Numbered from the stretch's first letter, positions 11,085 to 24,116 are shown. The stretch: 64,000 bases of DNA from Cacajao melanocephalus (GCA_963573385.1 CAUYLG010061804.1:423830-487829); one strand, 5' to 3'. Notes: generated from the letters alone by a model not told the origin. Made by a program: numbers and translations.

Positions 11085-11228
11085 GGGTGGCACCTGGGGA
11101 ACCTTTTAGGAACAGGAATTGTCAGGCCCATTGCAGAGCTGTGGAATCAAACTCTTCTAGTGAAATGTAAGTTTAACAAGCATATCAGGTGATTCTTATG
11201 ATGGGGTGAAGTTGAGAGTCACTGGGGG
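11085..11228 (+). mobile_element. MER5-like hAT fragment
   Basis: The run tcatgggtggcacctgggga, gtggaatcaaactcttctag and caggtgattcttatgatggg is MER5-like and diverged. It lies only 40 bp beyond the preceding copy. Confidence 0.6.
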
Positions 11229-11387
11229 AGAGAGAAATTATCTCTTCTCCCTCTCCCTGGTTGGCCTCCATAAAGGAGAAAAAGCTGATGGACTCAGACC
11301 AAACCATTAGAAGAGAAGGAGGCGCTCATTTACTTGAAAGCACTCTGACTGAATTTAAAGTAAATTTAGATTAAATTTCAAAAAGAC
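11229..11387. other. Short unassigned gap between MER5-like copies
   Basis: No recognisable feature. Confidence 0.4.
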
Positions 11388-11545
11388 CATTCTCCACCAG
11401 AGCTGCATATTAGGATTAGATGGAAAGCCTTAAAATGCCCACGCCTTGTCCATACACAAGGACAAGTACATCGGAATTTATGAGTGTGGGTCCCAGGCAC
11501 CAATACTTTTTTATGTTTCTCAGGCATTTTCAATGTGCATCCAAA
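11388..11545 (+). mobile_element. MER5-like hAT fragment
   Basis: The run ccagagctgcatattaggat, gtgggtcccaggcaccaata and catttcaatgtgcatcc-like 3' portion fit a diverged MER5 element. Confidence 0.55.
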
Positions 11546-11713
11546 TGTATAAACAACAGAAATATAGAGCCTTCTAACTTGGTCTCCATTTTGCAGTGAA
11601 TTAGCTGCATGACCAAGGGAAAGTTTTCTGTCTTATAGAATCAATTCTTTTCGGTAAATGGATGGAGATGTGGGGCACATCGGAAAGGAAGTGACAGTTT
11701 GCTTAGACTAGAT

Positions 11714-11880
11714 CAGTGGTTCTCAACCTTAACTGTACAAACAAGCCCCCAGGTGTTGCCCTTGCTATTGGCCTGTGGACAGTGCTCCAGGTAGCAAAAC
11801 TGCAGCCCAAACTGTCTCACCCTGAAATGTGAGTCCAGCTCCACTCTCCAGGCATGATCATGAATCTAATGGGTCCTAGC
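11714..11880 (+). mobile_element. MER5-like hAT fragment
   Basis: It starts with the terminal repeat-like cagtggttctcaaccttaac, typical of Charlie-derived MITEs. The downstream part is diverged and the 3' end is uncertain. Confidence 0.55.
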
Positions 11881-12339
11881 ATATAGAAGGTACAAAACCC
11901 CCACTAAAACAAAATGACTAATTCCAGAGAGTGCTATTTTCTTCCAAATAGACCCTTTGGGAGTTTTTGCCCATATTGGAGAGATGCTGCCTCTGACTTG
12001 TTTTTACACTGATTCTTTGTGAGTCTCTGGCATATTCTTTGGAACATTCTCAAACTTTGTGGTTCTTTGGTCCCTGAGGACAGATTAGACTTTTGGAAAA
12101 GCTGTATGTGGTCAAGTAATGAATGGTGACATAGGGCTTATGTAAACATAAATAAATACATAAATATAAACAGATGAGAAAGAAAATGGTACTTGCCTTT
12201 GAAGAATACAAGCGAGGTACTTGGGAAATATGAGCACAGATGGCTCCCTTGATCAGAGGCAAAGACTGCTGGGATTTTGGGGGCAACTCATGTCCTGGTG
12301 GCCATGCAGACAAACACCGGAGTAGCCTTTATAGCATCA

Positions 12340-12535
12340 TACTTTGGGGTCAGCCAACTTTTATTGCTAAGAATAGTAAGTATTTTCAGCTTTATAGGCC
12401 ACATAGAATCTCACACATTTTTCTGTATGTAGGTGTTTTAACCACCCTTTATACTTATAAAACCATTCTTAGCTTTAAAATCATACAAAAACGAGCCACT
12501 GGCTATATTTGGCCCATAGATATAGATTGTTACTC
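12340..12535 (+). mobile_element. hAT-type MITE fragment (same group as 15955-16135)
   Basis: The sequence ggggtcagccaacttttatt near the start and actggctatatttggccca near the end match a common Charlie-like MITE whose ends read as 'ggttggcaaac' and 'ggcccatag'. It is diverged. Confidence 0.6.
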
Positions 12536-13803
12536 ATATTTTATAACTAAATACCAATGGAAAATTGTATCTGTGTACATAATATATTCTGTTGTGAAAT
12601 AGGTACTAAGACATTTGAAAGTTAAATATTTTTTCTTCAGGGAATGCTAAAACAATTGTAATTATTGCTTATTTAAGCACTTAGATTGATGAAGACCTCC
12701 AAATATTTTTATAGCCCTCTTTTATTCCCCCGCCACTTCTCTAGGTGCACCTGAAAAGCATAATTGGTGTTCCCACAATGAGTATGCTTGCTTAACTTGG
12801 ATCCCACAAAAAATTACAGAGCCTGTTCGAGGCAAAAGCCCGGGGTTAAATGAATAAACAGCCTGCCTGGAGAGCACAAAACTAAACAGAAGCAGGATGC
12901 ATAGAATTTCCTAATTACTTGCTTCTCTCTGGGACTATCAGTCAGAACACTAACTTTAGCTTTATTTCACATAGCAGACTGAAAGGTCAGACTGACTGGC
13001 CATACACCCAGACTGATTCAGCTGGGGGAAAAAATGACCTGAGGATGAAAGTACATTTCTCTTGTAGAGAGTTGCTGAGCTGAGGCACATTTGAACGGCA
13101 CTGTGGGGCTGGGCCTGCTCCTATAGGCACTGGTTATGAACCTTAGCTCGGAGTTTGTGTACACTTCTGAAAGCACAGTTGTGCCTTTCATCTAGACTCA
13201 GCCCTGATCTCCTGAGAACCTGAAGGTGAAATCAAATGTGTCTGTGGTCCACTACTGGCCATGGCTGTGGACTGAGGGATGCATCTGCTGCCCAACAAAG
13301 CAGAGGTGGCTACTTGAAGGTCAACTTAGGGAAAAAGGGACTCCATGTGGCAGAACCCTTTCTGAGAGGGTTCCCAGGGAACATGAAACGACCCTCCTGC
13401 CCATCCTCTGGCACTGCTCTGTCCTGCTTTCTGAGTATCATGGAAATATTAGATTTCAGAACTGAGCAAGGAGCTGTTGTAATTGCATCTTCAGTATTAG
13501 CTTGTGGCCCATAAGAGGAAGAGTTGCAGGGCACTCAACAAAGGAGCTTCTAGCTTGGGAGAGACTTATGAGGGCATTGGTTATCAATGAAAACCAGGAG
13601 GCCTTGTCTGACTGTGTATTTGTCTTGCAGGACACAGACAGGAAGAAACTGTAATAGCTGCAGGTATGATGAAAGTAGAGAGACCTTACTGATGGGTTAG
13701 TGACATTAGATAGCTAGAAAACATTATTCATAAGCGGTATTAAGCAGAGGAGAACTTGAAGCAAGTGCCAGGAACTAAAGTATGAAGTCATATAAAGCAA
13801 GCA
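12536..13803. other. Intron sequence, nothing recognised
   Basis: About 1.3 kb with no exon or nameable repeat. Short overlapping ORFs at 13226-13534 on both strands have no family features. Confidence 0.5.
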
Positions 13804-14711
13804 GAGAAATGTATGTTCATATCCTTTGCCCGCTTTTTGATGGGGTTGTTTGTTTTTTCCTGTAAATGTAAGTTCTTTGTAGATTCTGAATATTAGCCCT
13901 TTGTCAGATGGATAGATTGCAAAAACTTTCTCCCATTTATGCGGCCAAGAAACATATAAAAAGCTCATCACTGGTTATTAGAGAAATGCAAATCAAACCA
14001 CGATGAGATAACATCTCACATGAGTTAGAATGGGGATCATTAAAAAGTAAGGAAACAACAGATGCTGCAGAGGATGTGGAGAAATAGGAATGCTTTTACA
14101 CTGTTGGTGAAACTGTAAATCGGTTCAACCATTGTGGAAGACAGTGTAGAGGGTCCTCAAGGATCTAGAACCAGAAATACCGTTTGACCCAGTAATCCCA
14201 TTACTGGGTATATACCCAAAGGGTTATAAATCATTCTACTATAAAGACACATGCACACATATGTTTATTGCAGCAGTATTTACAGTAGCTAAGGCATGGA
14301 ACTAACCCAAATGCCCATCAGTGATAGATTGGATAAAGAAAATGTGACACATATATACCATGGTATACTATGCAATCATAAGAAAGGATGAGTTCATGTA
14401 CTTTGCAGGGACATGGATGAAGCTGGAAACCATTTTCAGCAAACTAACTCAGGAACAGAAAATCAAATATGTCATGTTCTCACTCATAAGTGGGAATTGA
14501 ACAATGAGAACACATGGACACAGGGAAGGGAACATCATACACTGGGGCCTGTGGGTGAGTGGGGTCTAGGGGAGGGAGAACATTAGCACAAGTACCTAAT
14601 GGAGGTGATGGGGTGATGGATGCAGTAAACTACCTTGGCATGTGCATACCTATGTAACAAGCCTGCATGTTCTGCACATGTACCCCAGAACTTAAAGTGC
14701 AATGATAAAAA
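13804..14711 (+). mobile_element. 5'-inverted (twin-primed) L1, 3' end
   Basis: 13804-13938 is L1 ORF2 sequence in reverse orientation (ttcatatcctttgcccgctt, gcaaaaactttctcccattt). From about 13939 the L1 switches to forward orientation (atgcggccaagaaacatat) and continues through the ORF2 end and 3'UTR to gtaccccagaacttaaagt and a short A-rich tail. In an intact L1 these two blocks are adjacent, so the 5' part has been flipped with loss of about 14 bp at the junction. That is the signature of twin priming. No clear target-site duplication was found. Confidence 0.93.
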
Positions 14712-15954
14712 ACAGAACTGGTATTAGCCTGACCACATGGGAGGAGGGTTTGAGAGTATTAGAGATGGTGCTGCAATATTTGGATGGTTTTGCTGGTACA
14801 GTTTAATGAGCCAAAGGTAGAGCAGATATGGAGAATTCTTTGATTTTTCCCTTTCTGATGACTGAGGGACCTGGCCTACCACCTGGTCTAGGAATGGATG
14901 GTATTGCTCCCAGGGGAAAAGCGTAGGAAAAGGGAGCTGTGCTTTGCACCCAAACGACCTTGAAGTTACACTCTAAGGAGAAAATTAAAACTTCATGAGA
15001 GAACTTGGGGGAAAATACAAGAAAAGATCTGAAATAAAAGAAGAGCTGGCACTAGAGCTCAGGTAAGATGGAGTGAACGGGTTTGAGGGGTTAAGTCTGG
15101 AAAGATTCTATGAGGCAATGCAGGTAACAGGAGGCAGAAGTTACAGGTTCCAAGGGCTGGGAGAGAGCTATTAAGGGGAATGAGTTGGTTTGAGGGTCAT
15201 TTGTTTAGTGAGTTCCCTTTTATGTTCAAGGTCAGCAGTCAGGTTGTCCCCTACACAATATCCTATGCTGTGATTTACCTTGGAACCCTCTGGAGTTGTG
15301 ACACAGGTTACTAGGACTACTCCTTTGGGCAATACTCATTGCAGTGGCCAGACCAGGTGTTTACCAAGGGGCCAATGAAGACTAGTACCTTCTATTAGAT
15401 ATACTGTAGGGCCTTGTTCTGGGCTACTCATACAGACTGCCAAAGCCAAGAGTGGAGCAGGAAGTGATGAGGAAGTGGATATCCAAGAAGGATATAGCTG
15501 CAAAATTGGCCTCTTGGTTAGAGGGACCTCTAGAGTGATCCTGCAGTTTTCAGAAGTGGTTGTTGATGGTGCTACATTGAGAGGTAAGCCAGATGGCGTT
15601 ACTGACTCAGAATTGCTTCTCTTTGACAATGTGTTCAGCTGCAAACTTCTTTTGTAAATGTTTGGGGCAGTGAAGAATATCCTAAAGGTCCTTCTGGGTC
15701 TTCTGCTCCATGCCTATCTCTTCGTGGTTTTCTGTTTGTTTTCGAGTCCCAGAACTTAATGGTTTAAGGAGACCTGGGAGGGGCACATATATTTAACGAA
15801 CCTATGCTCCTTCCTAATCCACTTAACTTTGTTGATATTACTTGTGTCATAAATACTATAAGTCAATACTTCTCTCATTTCCTGCTATGACGATGCTTTG
15901 GCATATTTGACAGGTCTGAGCAAATTAAATGGTTAAATCTGCCCAAGTTTTCGT
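14712..15954. other. Intron sequence; both strands open at 15336-15657
   Basis: No exon of the alpha-catenin gene. Around 15336-15657 a minus-strand frame of 102 codons and a plus-strand frame of 60 codons overlap. I recognise no protein family in either and treat both as chance or as relics of an old element. Confidence 0.45.
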
Positions 15955-16135
15955 CTAAACTGGGGGTTGGCAATCTTCTGTAAAGGGATAGATAGTAAGC
16001 GTCCTTTGCTTGTGGGTCATATGGTCTCTGTCGCGACTACTCAAATCCGCCATTGTCATGCAAAAGCAGTCATAGACAATATGTATAAAAGGGTAAAGAT
16101 GTGTCCCATTATGACTTTGTTTATAAAAGCAAGTG
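15955..16135 (+). mobile_element. hAT-type MITE (Charlie-like)
   Basis: The run gggggttggcaatcttctgt, gtaaagggatagatagtaag, catatggtctctgtcgcgac, cgccattgtcatgcaaaagc and catagacaatatgtataaa is the common primate hAT MITE of the 'ggttggcaaac...ctgtaaagggccagatag' type. Confidence 0.82.
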
Positions 16136-16247
16136 ATCAGAGGAAGAAAGGACCAAAGAACTTTCAGATAGGGTTGCCGGAGTTTAAGAAAAACTCCTTG
16201 TTCTTATGTATTTCCCAAAGGCTTGCCTGGGGAGCCTGAAATTTCCA

Positions 16248-16796
16248 CAGTATATGGTAGTCCCTGCTTTCTGGGAGTTTTGCTTTCTGGAGTTTCAGTT
16301 ACCTGTGGTTGGAAAATATTAAATGGAAAATTTCAGAAATATACATTGTAAATTGAGTGCCACTCTGAATAGCGTAATGGAATTTTGCGCCCTCTAGCTC
16401 CATCCACCCTGGATGTGAGTCCTCCCTTGTCCAGCATATGTGCTGTGGAGGCTAGGTGGCCCTTCATCACTTAGCATCCTTCTTGATTATTATATCTGCT
16501 ACAGAGTTTCTGCTGTAGAGGTATCCCAGTACTTATGTTCAATTAACCCTTATTTTACTTAATAATGGCTCCAAAGTGCAAGAGTAATAATGCTGGGATA
16601 TCGGTACAGTTGTTCTATTTTATTACTAGTTATTGTTGTCAATCTCTTACTATTCCCAGTTTATAAATTAAAGTTTATCATTGGTATGTATGTTCAGGAA
16701 AATGCATAGTATATACAGGGCTTGGTACTATTTGTGGTTTCAGGCATTTGCTGGGGTTCTTGAAATGTTTTTCCCATGGATGAGAAGGAACTACTG
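16248..16796 (+). mobile_element. Tigger (pogo) transposon, internally deleted
   Basis: The 5' end cagtatatggtagtccctgc and the 3' end gatgagaaggaactactg are inverted-repeat-like. The interior carries the Tigger 5' leader (gtgccactctgaatagcgta, ttattttacttaataatggc) joined to Tigger 3' sequence (ttcaggcatttgctggggtt). The transposase interior is missing. Confidence 0.85.
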
Positions 16797-16798
16797 TT

Positions 16799-16799
16799 T

Positions 16800-16838
<39 letters not shown>
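16799..16838. repeat. (GT)n microsatellite
   Basis: About 19 uninterrupted GT units lie two bases beyond the 3' end of the Tigger element. Confidence 0.97.
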
Positions 16839-16839
<1 letters not shown>

Positions 16840-19384
16840 CAAAGCTCTAAAGCACTCAAGAACATCTTAATTAGATTAAGGTGTTATATTACCTAGGAGT
16901 AGAAAATATGACCTTAGTGAATAGTTACTTTGATTAATCAATTAGTATCTCTTTCTAGGTAAACCAACAGCAATAAGAAAGAGCTGTACTCCAGAGGTAA
17001 GGGCAGATGGGAGCAGGAAGTAAGAAAACATCCATGACAGGGAGGCTGCTTTGGAAACACATTTTTAGCTGCTATGTACAAGGTCTTGTACAGGGAGCCA
17101 TGGGAGTCACAAGAATCAAAATAAAAATGCAACCATTATCCTCAAAGATGTGGAGATTTAGTTGAAGATACATGACATCTCTGTGTAATATCTTGGATTT
17201 ATATATATAATTCTATGCGTATGTATCCATCCATCCATATCGTAATGAATAAAACAGTAGTATGTGATAAGTTGCAATTGGTAGCACAGCCAGTAAGCCT
17301 GAAGGTTTTTGCAATGGGATGCCATCAGCAACACGTGTATTTTGAATTGAACCTTGGATGATTTCTAGTTTGATTGGCAGAGGCATCCCCTCCACAAAAT
17401 AGAAGACAACCCGGAACATAAACTGGGGACTCATGTCTGTCTTCCTCATTCTGTGTGAAGCAGGCTGCAGTCACAGATCCAATATTGGTTAGGATGGTTA
17501 GATTCATCCTGCACTGTGTATATGGCCTTAACGCCACAGTTCCACTTGTCATCTGGAAATGTATGAGACCAGGCTTCAGGGAATAGCTGCACTCATTTAT
17601 TCATCTGGATCTTCATCCTGGAAATGTTTCTTAGCTTCCGTTAATTGTCAGGCACCGAGTGGTTCAGTGCAGCCTCCTGCATTGCTAGAGATGGGACCTG
17701 GAGCTTTCATCCTGATAATATGCAGCCTGCATATATGAAGGTCAACATGTTTTATTCACTGGAAATAAGTTGAGATTTCATTTACTTACATGAGATGCTG
17801 AAAACTAAATAATAGTGGAGAGTTACAAGATTTCAGTTCCTCCATGTAAAGATGGAGAAAACAAAATCCCCTGAGGGCTTTAGTAATTAAAAGGGTATTA
17901 CATTCCTGGCATGGTTTAAGATAAGACATGATAAGCTTCTACTATCCTTTTCACATAACCACACATTATTGATGAGCCAGCATCAAGAAGGCATTAGGTG
18001 ATGCTTTATTGCATTATTTTAAGCCACTGAGGTTTTTATATATGAAGGGTATAGATTTATGCTGAGTGATTCAGCTATGAAGCCGGCACATCAATTTGTT
18101 CATGAATGAGTTGGTGATTACCTCCATTAAAGTCACCAGGGCAGACTGATCACTTTAATTTGGGCAGAGGCATGCAAACAGCATTTGCTAGTGGTGTGTG
18201 TATCCCTAAGAACAGGCAAAAGAGCTGCTCTACATCCCCAAAGAGCTCTAGAAAGTGCAGATTTGTGTTTTTATAGGTGCATAACTACAGTCAAGGGTAC
18301 AGTGCCTGGTGGGACCATGAACACATTTTTTCGTTGTACCATGGGGGTTGGGTAAAGTTCATTTGATATTAGCTGTTGTATGCTGATTTGATTATTAACT
18401 TACTTGATTAACGGATATAGAGAAGATGTATTTCTTTCTAATTCTAGGTCATAGAATTCAGGGACCTCGTAGGTATGACTAAGTTATGATGAGTTGAATG
18501 GTTCTCTCTGTTGTACAACATGAAGGGAGTTTGTGGAAGTTAGCAACTTTGAAAAATGTGAATTCAGCAACTGTGATCCCAGATATGTGTAGCGGGTAAA
18601 GTGGGGATTCTGTCCTGCAAGCATTTAAGGAATCCTGATTTGCACTTGTGGTTTAGAGAATGAATAGTTAGAAGGACATGCGGATGGTATATTGGTAGAC
18701 AAGCCAAGAAGAAACAGTGTTGAGGAATCCGGGATGCAATGCTGGTAGCACTGGACCAATTCACTGATTCCAGGGACCTTTCAGCAAGGACTGCGGTCAC
18801 AGGTAAACAAGTACCATAACAATTTTCCTGAGGCAGAAATTTCACTTCTGACAAGAGCAAAAACTAGATGCCTAAAGATATGCATTACTTTGTTTTTAGT
18901 AATAGCAAACATTGGAGACTCTCTTAAATGCATGAAAACAAAGAATTGATTTACCAAATAATGAGGCAACAACATTAGGGAATCTTAATCATTCAAAAAT
19001 ATTCGTTAAATGTATATATAAAAATTGTAAAATATTTGGGATATAACGAGTTGAAATAAGCAGTGAGAAAAGATAGAAATTGAGAATGACAACTTTATAC
19101 AAAATTGAGGAATAAACTAAGCAAGTAATCATGTAGTAGAGCGCCCTTCAGTTTTTATTATTTTCCTCTTATTTCTTCTGCAATACTCATCACAATATGA
19201 ACTTTTAATGTGTTACTTGGTTAAATTCCGTCTTCTCACCAAAATATAAACTCATCTAGGATGTAAGTAATATTTTACTTGTATCTTCCATGTCTGTCTT
19301 ATATAGGCACTCGATATTTATTGAATGAGTGATCCATTGGATAATGTCATTCAAATATATTTTCACTTTTACAGTGGCCTTTCA
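16839..19384. other. Intron sequence, nothing recognised
   Basis: About 2.5 kb with no exon or nameable repeat. Short ORFs on either strand have no recognisable features. Confidence 0.5.
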
Positions 19385-19605
19385 ATAAAGGGCATCTTAT
19401 GGAAATAACATTTGTCAAATCCTTACTGGGTGCTAGGTTAACTAATCTATCCATTTCTTATTGCAACACTGTAATATATTTACATTTTACAACAGACACA
19501 ACTGAGGCTCAGAGATGCAACATGTCTTACCCAGCTGGTGAGAATAAGGAATAAGAGTCAAAATATAAACTCTGGTCTGCTTGACTTCAAAGCCTGGATC
19601 TTACC
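19385..19605 (+). mobile_element. MIR fragment
   Basis: The phrases ccttactgggtgctaggtta, actgaggctcagagatgcaa, cttacccagctggtgagaat and gcttgacttcaaagcctgg follow the MIR consensus. Confidence 0.75.
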
Positions 19606-20912
19606 AATTATGATTTTTAAAAATTGTGTAGAATGATCAAGAGTGCCAGATGCTTTATAGAGGTCATTTAAAACAGAGGCAAGAACGAGTGATTCCCTTT
19701 CCTCCTGTCCCCCAGTGTACTTAAGACCCCAGCTGCTGACATCCACTGAGCCATCCTTCCCAGATCAAATTGTCCCTGCTGTTTAAGTCTCCTCTATCCT
19801 TTAGAACTGAAGTTACTGTTCATCAGACTGATAAACTTATCCCAGTGTGTAGCAGCTCATTTTGAAAGGATTTCATAATACCTCAGCATGAAAGAGACAC
19901 TCCTGTAATATTATTCTGGGCAGCCAGACTTGACTGTCCTTGAGTCCAATTTTGATGGTGGCCATTTAGTCTACTCTTAAGCCAATCTCTCCAGAAGCTG
20001 ATCAAAGGCTGAGTCCCATTGTCTACCAGTTGCATCTGTCTTGCCTCTCAAAGGTTTCAGGGAGTTGTATCATTGCCACCTTTACTGAATTGTGAAACTC
20101 CACCTGTGTTATAGGAGTCATGTTCTATAGGAACCTTGAGGCTCTCTAGAAGATATGTTAACACTTTCATTTGTACTAATTACATCAGCACAGATAAATG
20201 AATAAACCTCCAGATAGAGACCGCAGCATTCTTCCTTGTGATGATGGTTTCAGAGAAAAATAGTTCGCGTGAAATCTGTGCCACCATCCTCTCTGTGGTT
20301 TTATATGGCCACGTGACTGACTATAAATTCAAGTAATTCCCCGTTAATAGTAAATAAATTCATTTTATTCTTAAATTTACAATGACAATGAAATATTAAC
20401 ATGAGGAGCAAGTGCTTTATGGACTTTTGAATTGCTATTCTGCTTTATTTCAATAGTGTGTTCTTCTTAAAACACCAATGTGATACCTGAAGCTGTAAAA
20501 CTTAATGAAATGATTCGGTGTTTGGGAGTTGAATGCAATGCATATTTGCTGATGTTTCATACTGAGCAGAATCACCAATATTAAAAAATGTAATTTGATT
20601 TACAGGGCCAGAAAAGGGGAAAACGTTCTCATTTTTCTGATGTACTTCGTATCACTTTGGAGTTAACTGCCTAAATACTTTATTAGCAGAGGTTTTAAAT
20701 GTTTAATTGAAGCTCAGCCTTCGAGGCATTTTGGCTTTTCTTGTGAGTGTTCCAACAAGACTATGGCACTTTTGAGACAGAGCTGCTTTTCTGTGGTGGT
20801 GTCCACACAAAACTGAATTGCCCAGCCACGATGCACCGTTCCTCTGGAGCTGTGAGCTGTGTGGGGCTTTTTTTGTGATTAAAAAAATCTTCAATTTTTA
20901 AATGGTAACAGT
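19606..20912. other. Intron sequence, nothing recognised
   Basis: About 1.3 kb with no exon or nameable repeat. Confidence 0.5.
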
Positions 20913-22443
20913 ACATTTTACTTTAAGTTCTGGGATACATGTGTAGAATATGCAGGTTTGTTACATAGGTATACATGTGCCATGGTGGTTTGCTGCACCT
21001 ATCAACCTATTATCTAGGTTTTAAGCCCTACATGCATTAGGTATTTTTTTTATGGCTGCATAGTATTCCATGGTGTATATGTGCCACATTTTCTTTATCT
21101 AGTCTATCACTGATGGGCATTTGGGTTAGTTCCATCCCTTTGCTATTGTAAATACTGCTGCAATAAACATGTGTGCATGTGTTGTAGAATGATTTATAAT
21201 CCTTTGGGTATATACCCAGTAATGAGATTGCTGGGTCAAATGGTATTTCTGGTTCTAGATTGTTGAGGAATCACCACACTTCTTCCAGAGCGGTTGAACT
21301 AATTTACACTCCCACCAACAATGTAAAAGTGTTCCTATTTCTCCACATCCCCTCCAGCATCTCTTGTTTCCTGACTTTTTAATCATCACCATTCTAGCTG
21401 GTGTGAGATGGTATCTCATTGTGGTTTTGATTTGCATTTCTCTAATGACCAGTGATAATAAGCTTTTTAAATATATTTGTTGGCTGCTTAAATGTCCTCT
21501 TTTGAGAAATGTCTGTTCATATCCTTTGCCTACTTTTTGATGGGGTTATTTGTTTTTCTTGTAAATTTGTTTGTTTATTGTAGATTCTGGGTATTAGACC
21601 TTTGTCAGGTGGGTAGATTGCAAAAATTTTCTCCCATTCTGTAGGTTGCCTGTTGACTCTGATGCTAGTTTCTTTTGTTGTTCAGAAGCTCTTTAGTTTG
21701 ATTAAATCCAATTCGTCAATTTTGGCTTTTGTTACAATTGCTTGTGGTGTTTTAGTCATGAAGTCTTTGCCCATGCCTATGTCTTGAATGGTATTGCCTA
21801 GGTTTTCTTCTAGAGTTTTTTTTTAAGGTTTTGGGTTTTACATTTATGTATTTAATCCATCTTGAATTATATTTTTTATAAGGTGTAAGGAAGGGATCCA
21901 GTTTCAGTTTTCTGCATATGGCTAGCCAGTTTTTCCAACACCATTTATTAAATGGGGAATCCTTTCCCCATTGCTTGTTTTTGTTAGGCTTGTCAAATCT
22001 GAGATGGTTATAGGTATGTGGTGTCATTTCTGAGGTCTCTGCTCTGTTCCATTCATCTATAGATCTGTTTTGGTCACTGTATCCTTGTAGTACAGTTTGA
22101 AGACAGGTAGCATGATGCCTCCAGCTTTGTTCTTTTTCCTTAGGATTGTCTTGGCTATACGGGGTCTTTTTTGGTCCCATATGAAATTTAAAGTAGTTTT
22201 TTTTTTCCTAATTCTGCACAGAAAGTCAATGGTAGCTTAATGGGAATAGCACTGAATCTATAAATTACTTTGGGTAGTCTGGCCATTTTCACGATGTTGA
22301 TTCTTCCTATCCTCCAGTATGGAATTATTGTCCATTTGTTTGTGTCTTTTCTTATTTCCTTGAGCAGCGGTTTCTTCTTGAAGAGGTCCTTCATATCCCT
22401 TGTAAATTGTATTCCTAGCTATTTTATTCTCTTGGTAGCAATT
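20913..22443 (-). mobile_element. L1P-type L1, 3' part (ORF2 C-terminus and 3'UTR)
   Basis: Read on the minus strand this is the end of ORF2 plus the 3'UTR. The plus strand opens with acatgtgtagaatatgcagg and proceeds to tattctcttggtagcaattg. Minus-strand reading frames at 21752-22180 and 22188-22394 encode recognisable ORF2p C-terminal sequence ([38 protein letters not shown]) but are broken by frameshifts and stops. The element is dead. The remaining 5' part of ORF2 is not adjacent. Confidence 0.93.
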
Positions 22444-22478
22444 GGGTCATGTCATATTTTTATGAGGGATTCACTTTG

Positions 22479-22616
22479 TTTTTTTGTTTTTCTTTTTTTG
22501 TGGTTTTTGGACACAGTTCCACTCTGTTTCCCAGACTGAAGTGCAGTGATGCGATCTCAGCTCACTGCAACCTCCACCTCCTCAGTTCAAATGATTCTTG
22601 TGCCTCAGCCTCCAAG
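22479..22616 (-). mobile_element. Alu left-monomer fragment, antisense
   Basis: T-rich head, then ccactctgtttcccagactg, gatctcagctcactgcaacc and cttgtgcctcagcctccaag. It stops after about 110 bp of Alu, so only part of one monomer is present. Confidence 0.88.
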
Positions 22617-23730
22617 TTATTTTTGTCTATTTTTAACTGTTCTATCAGGAATATTGCTCTGCTTTTGATTTGCTGAGGTGATTATTAGAGAATTAGAGGA
22701 TAGATGCCAATCATAATACAAATTCGATTCATGGAGTAAGTTACTTTCTTTGAAAAATAGGCATAGGCTCTCCTTGCTGTTTTTTTTTTTCTAATTCTGC
22801 TAATGACATTGTTAATGTAAGTATTCACATACTTACAAATATGCCCAGAAGAGCAGAAAAAAAATTATATACATTGAGCATCCAGAAAGTAGTGCTAAAC
22901 AGGCAAATGGAAAATAAATCTTGCAGGATGGATAGTTCACCTCTCCATGATGTGTTTACTGATTCCAGTTAGCAGCACTGGCCACTTTTTCTGTAATCCT
23001 AAAGTTTTTGTGGCCAGCAGCACACAGTTTAATGATGGTTGCTAAGCTTCCTCCTTTCCCTCAAGATAACTAGTTTTAAGGTACTAAGTCAGAAATAGAC
23101 TGGCCCAGTCTTCTCAGCTTTTACTTCCCCAGATCCATTATGCTATCAGAAGTTAAGAAGGAGAGCTTTCCTTTCTAATAGATTGGTAGGTATTTAGTAC
23201 AGTTAGCTCACCCACGAGCTCTACCACCTATAGTCATGACCTATTCTACTTTCAAAATTTCCAAGTCAATCTAAATTGCTCAAAATTTAATAATTAATGA
23301 AATACTTTATTGTTTTCTAAGCTTCCAGGAAGGCAATTAAATCTTATGGCCTCAGTTAAGTTGTAAATAATTTGAGAGTGGAGAAGGCAGGGGCCAGATC
23401 TAGTTGGGCAAGTATATCACATAAACGTTTTCTGTTTGGTTGCCTCAAGTAGGTTTCAAAATTCTATCAGATTTAATTGTATTGTTCAACATCTTTGGAG
23501 TTGCAATGTCTTAGTGATCTATTGTCTGCTTTTTCACTCATATTAATTTTTTCAAATGTCTAGTAATTCCAGTCCACTATTCCCATCATCCTCCACACTT
23601 CTGCTTATCACCCTTTATCATGAGAAATTGACCTTAGAAGATAAAATATTAGGTTTGAAAAATTGGACATTTTATTTTACCACAGTTTCTGATGTTATCA
23701 TAGAGATCTAGTTAAAGAACAGGTTGTTGA
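22617..23730. other. Intron sequence, nothing recognised
   Basis: About 1.1 kb with no exon or nameable repeat. Confidence 0.5.
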
Positions 23731-23748
23731 AATCAATTATTAGATACT

Positions 23749-24036
23749 GGCAGGCATGGTGGCTCATGCCTCTAATCCCAGCACTTTGGGAGGCTGAGGT
23801 GGATCACTTGAGGCTGGGAGTTTGAGACCAGCATGGCCAGCGTGGTGAAACCCCATCTCTACTAAAAATACAAAAATTACCTGGGCATGGTGGTGGGCAT
23901 CTGTAATCCCAGCTGCTGGGGAGGCTGAGGCAGGAGAATCACTTGAACTCAGGAGGCTCAGGTTGCAGTGAGCTGAGATCTCACTGATGCACTCCATCTT
24001 GGGCAACAGAGGGAGACTCCCTCTCAAAAAAGAAAA
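23749..24036 (+). mobile_element. Alu, sense orientation
   Basis: It starts gcaggcatggtggctcatg after the duplication and ends ctccctctcaaaaaagaaaa. It is flanked by an imperfect 18-bp target-site duplication (23731-23748 aatcaattattagatact; 24037-24054 aatcaataatgagatact). The many substitutions point to an older Alu (S or J). Confidence 0.95.
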
Positions 24037-24116
24037 AATCAATAATGAGATACTGTGTATAGTCATCTAGGACTGATGTTGAGGTTGAGGTGTTAGCTGG
24101 CGTTTGAAGATACATC

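Noticed and set aside
15336..15644. 102-codon minus-strand ORF overlapping a plus-strand ORF
   Set aside because: No recognisable domain, no splice context, and both strands are open by chance.
21752..22394. Minus-strand frames resembling reverse-transcriptase-type protein
   Set aside because: They are the degraded ORF2 C-terminus of a dead L1, not a host gene.
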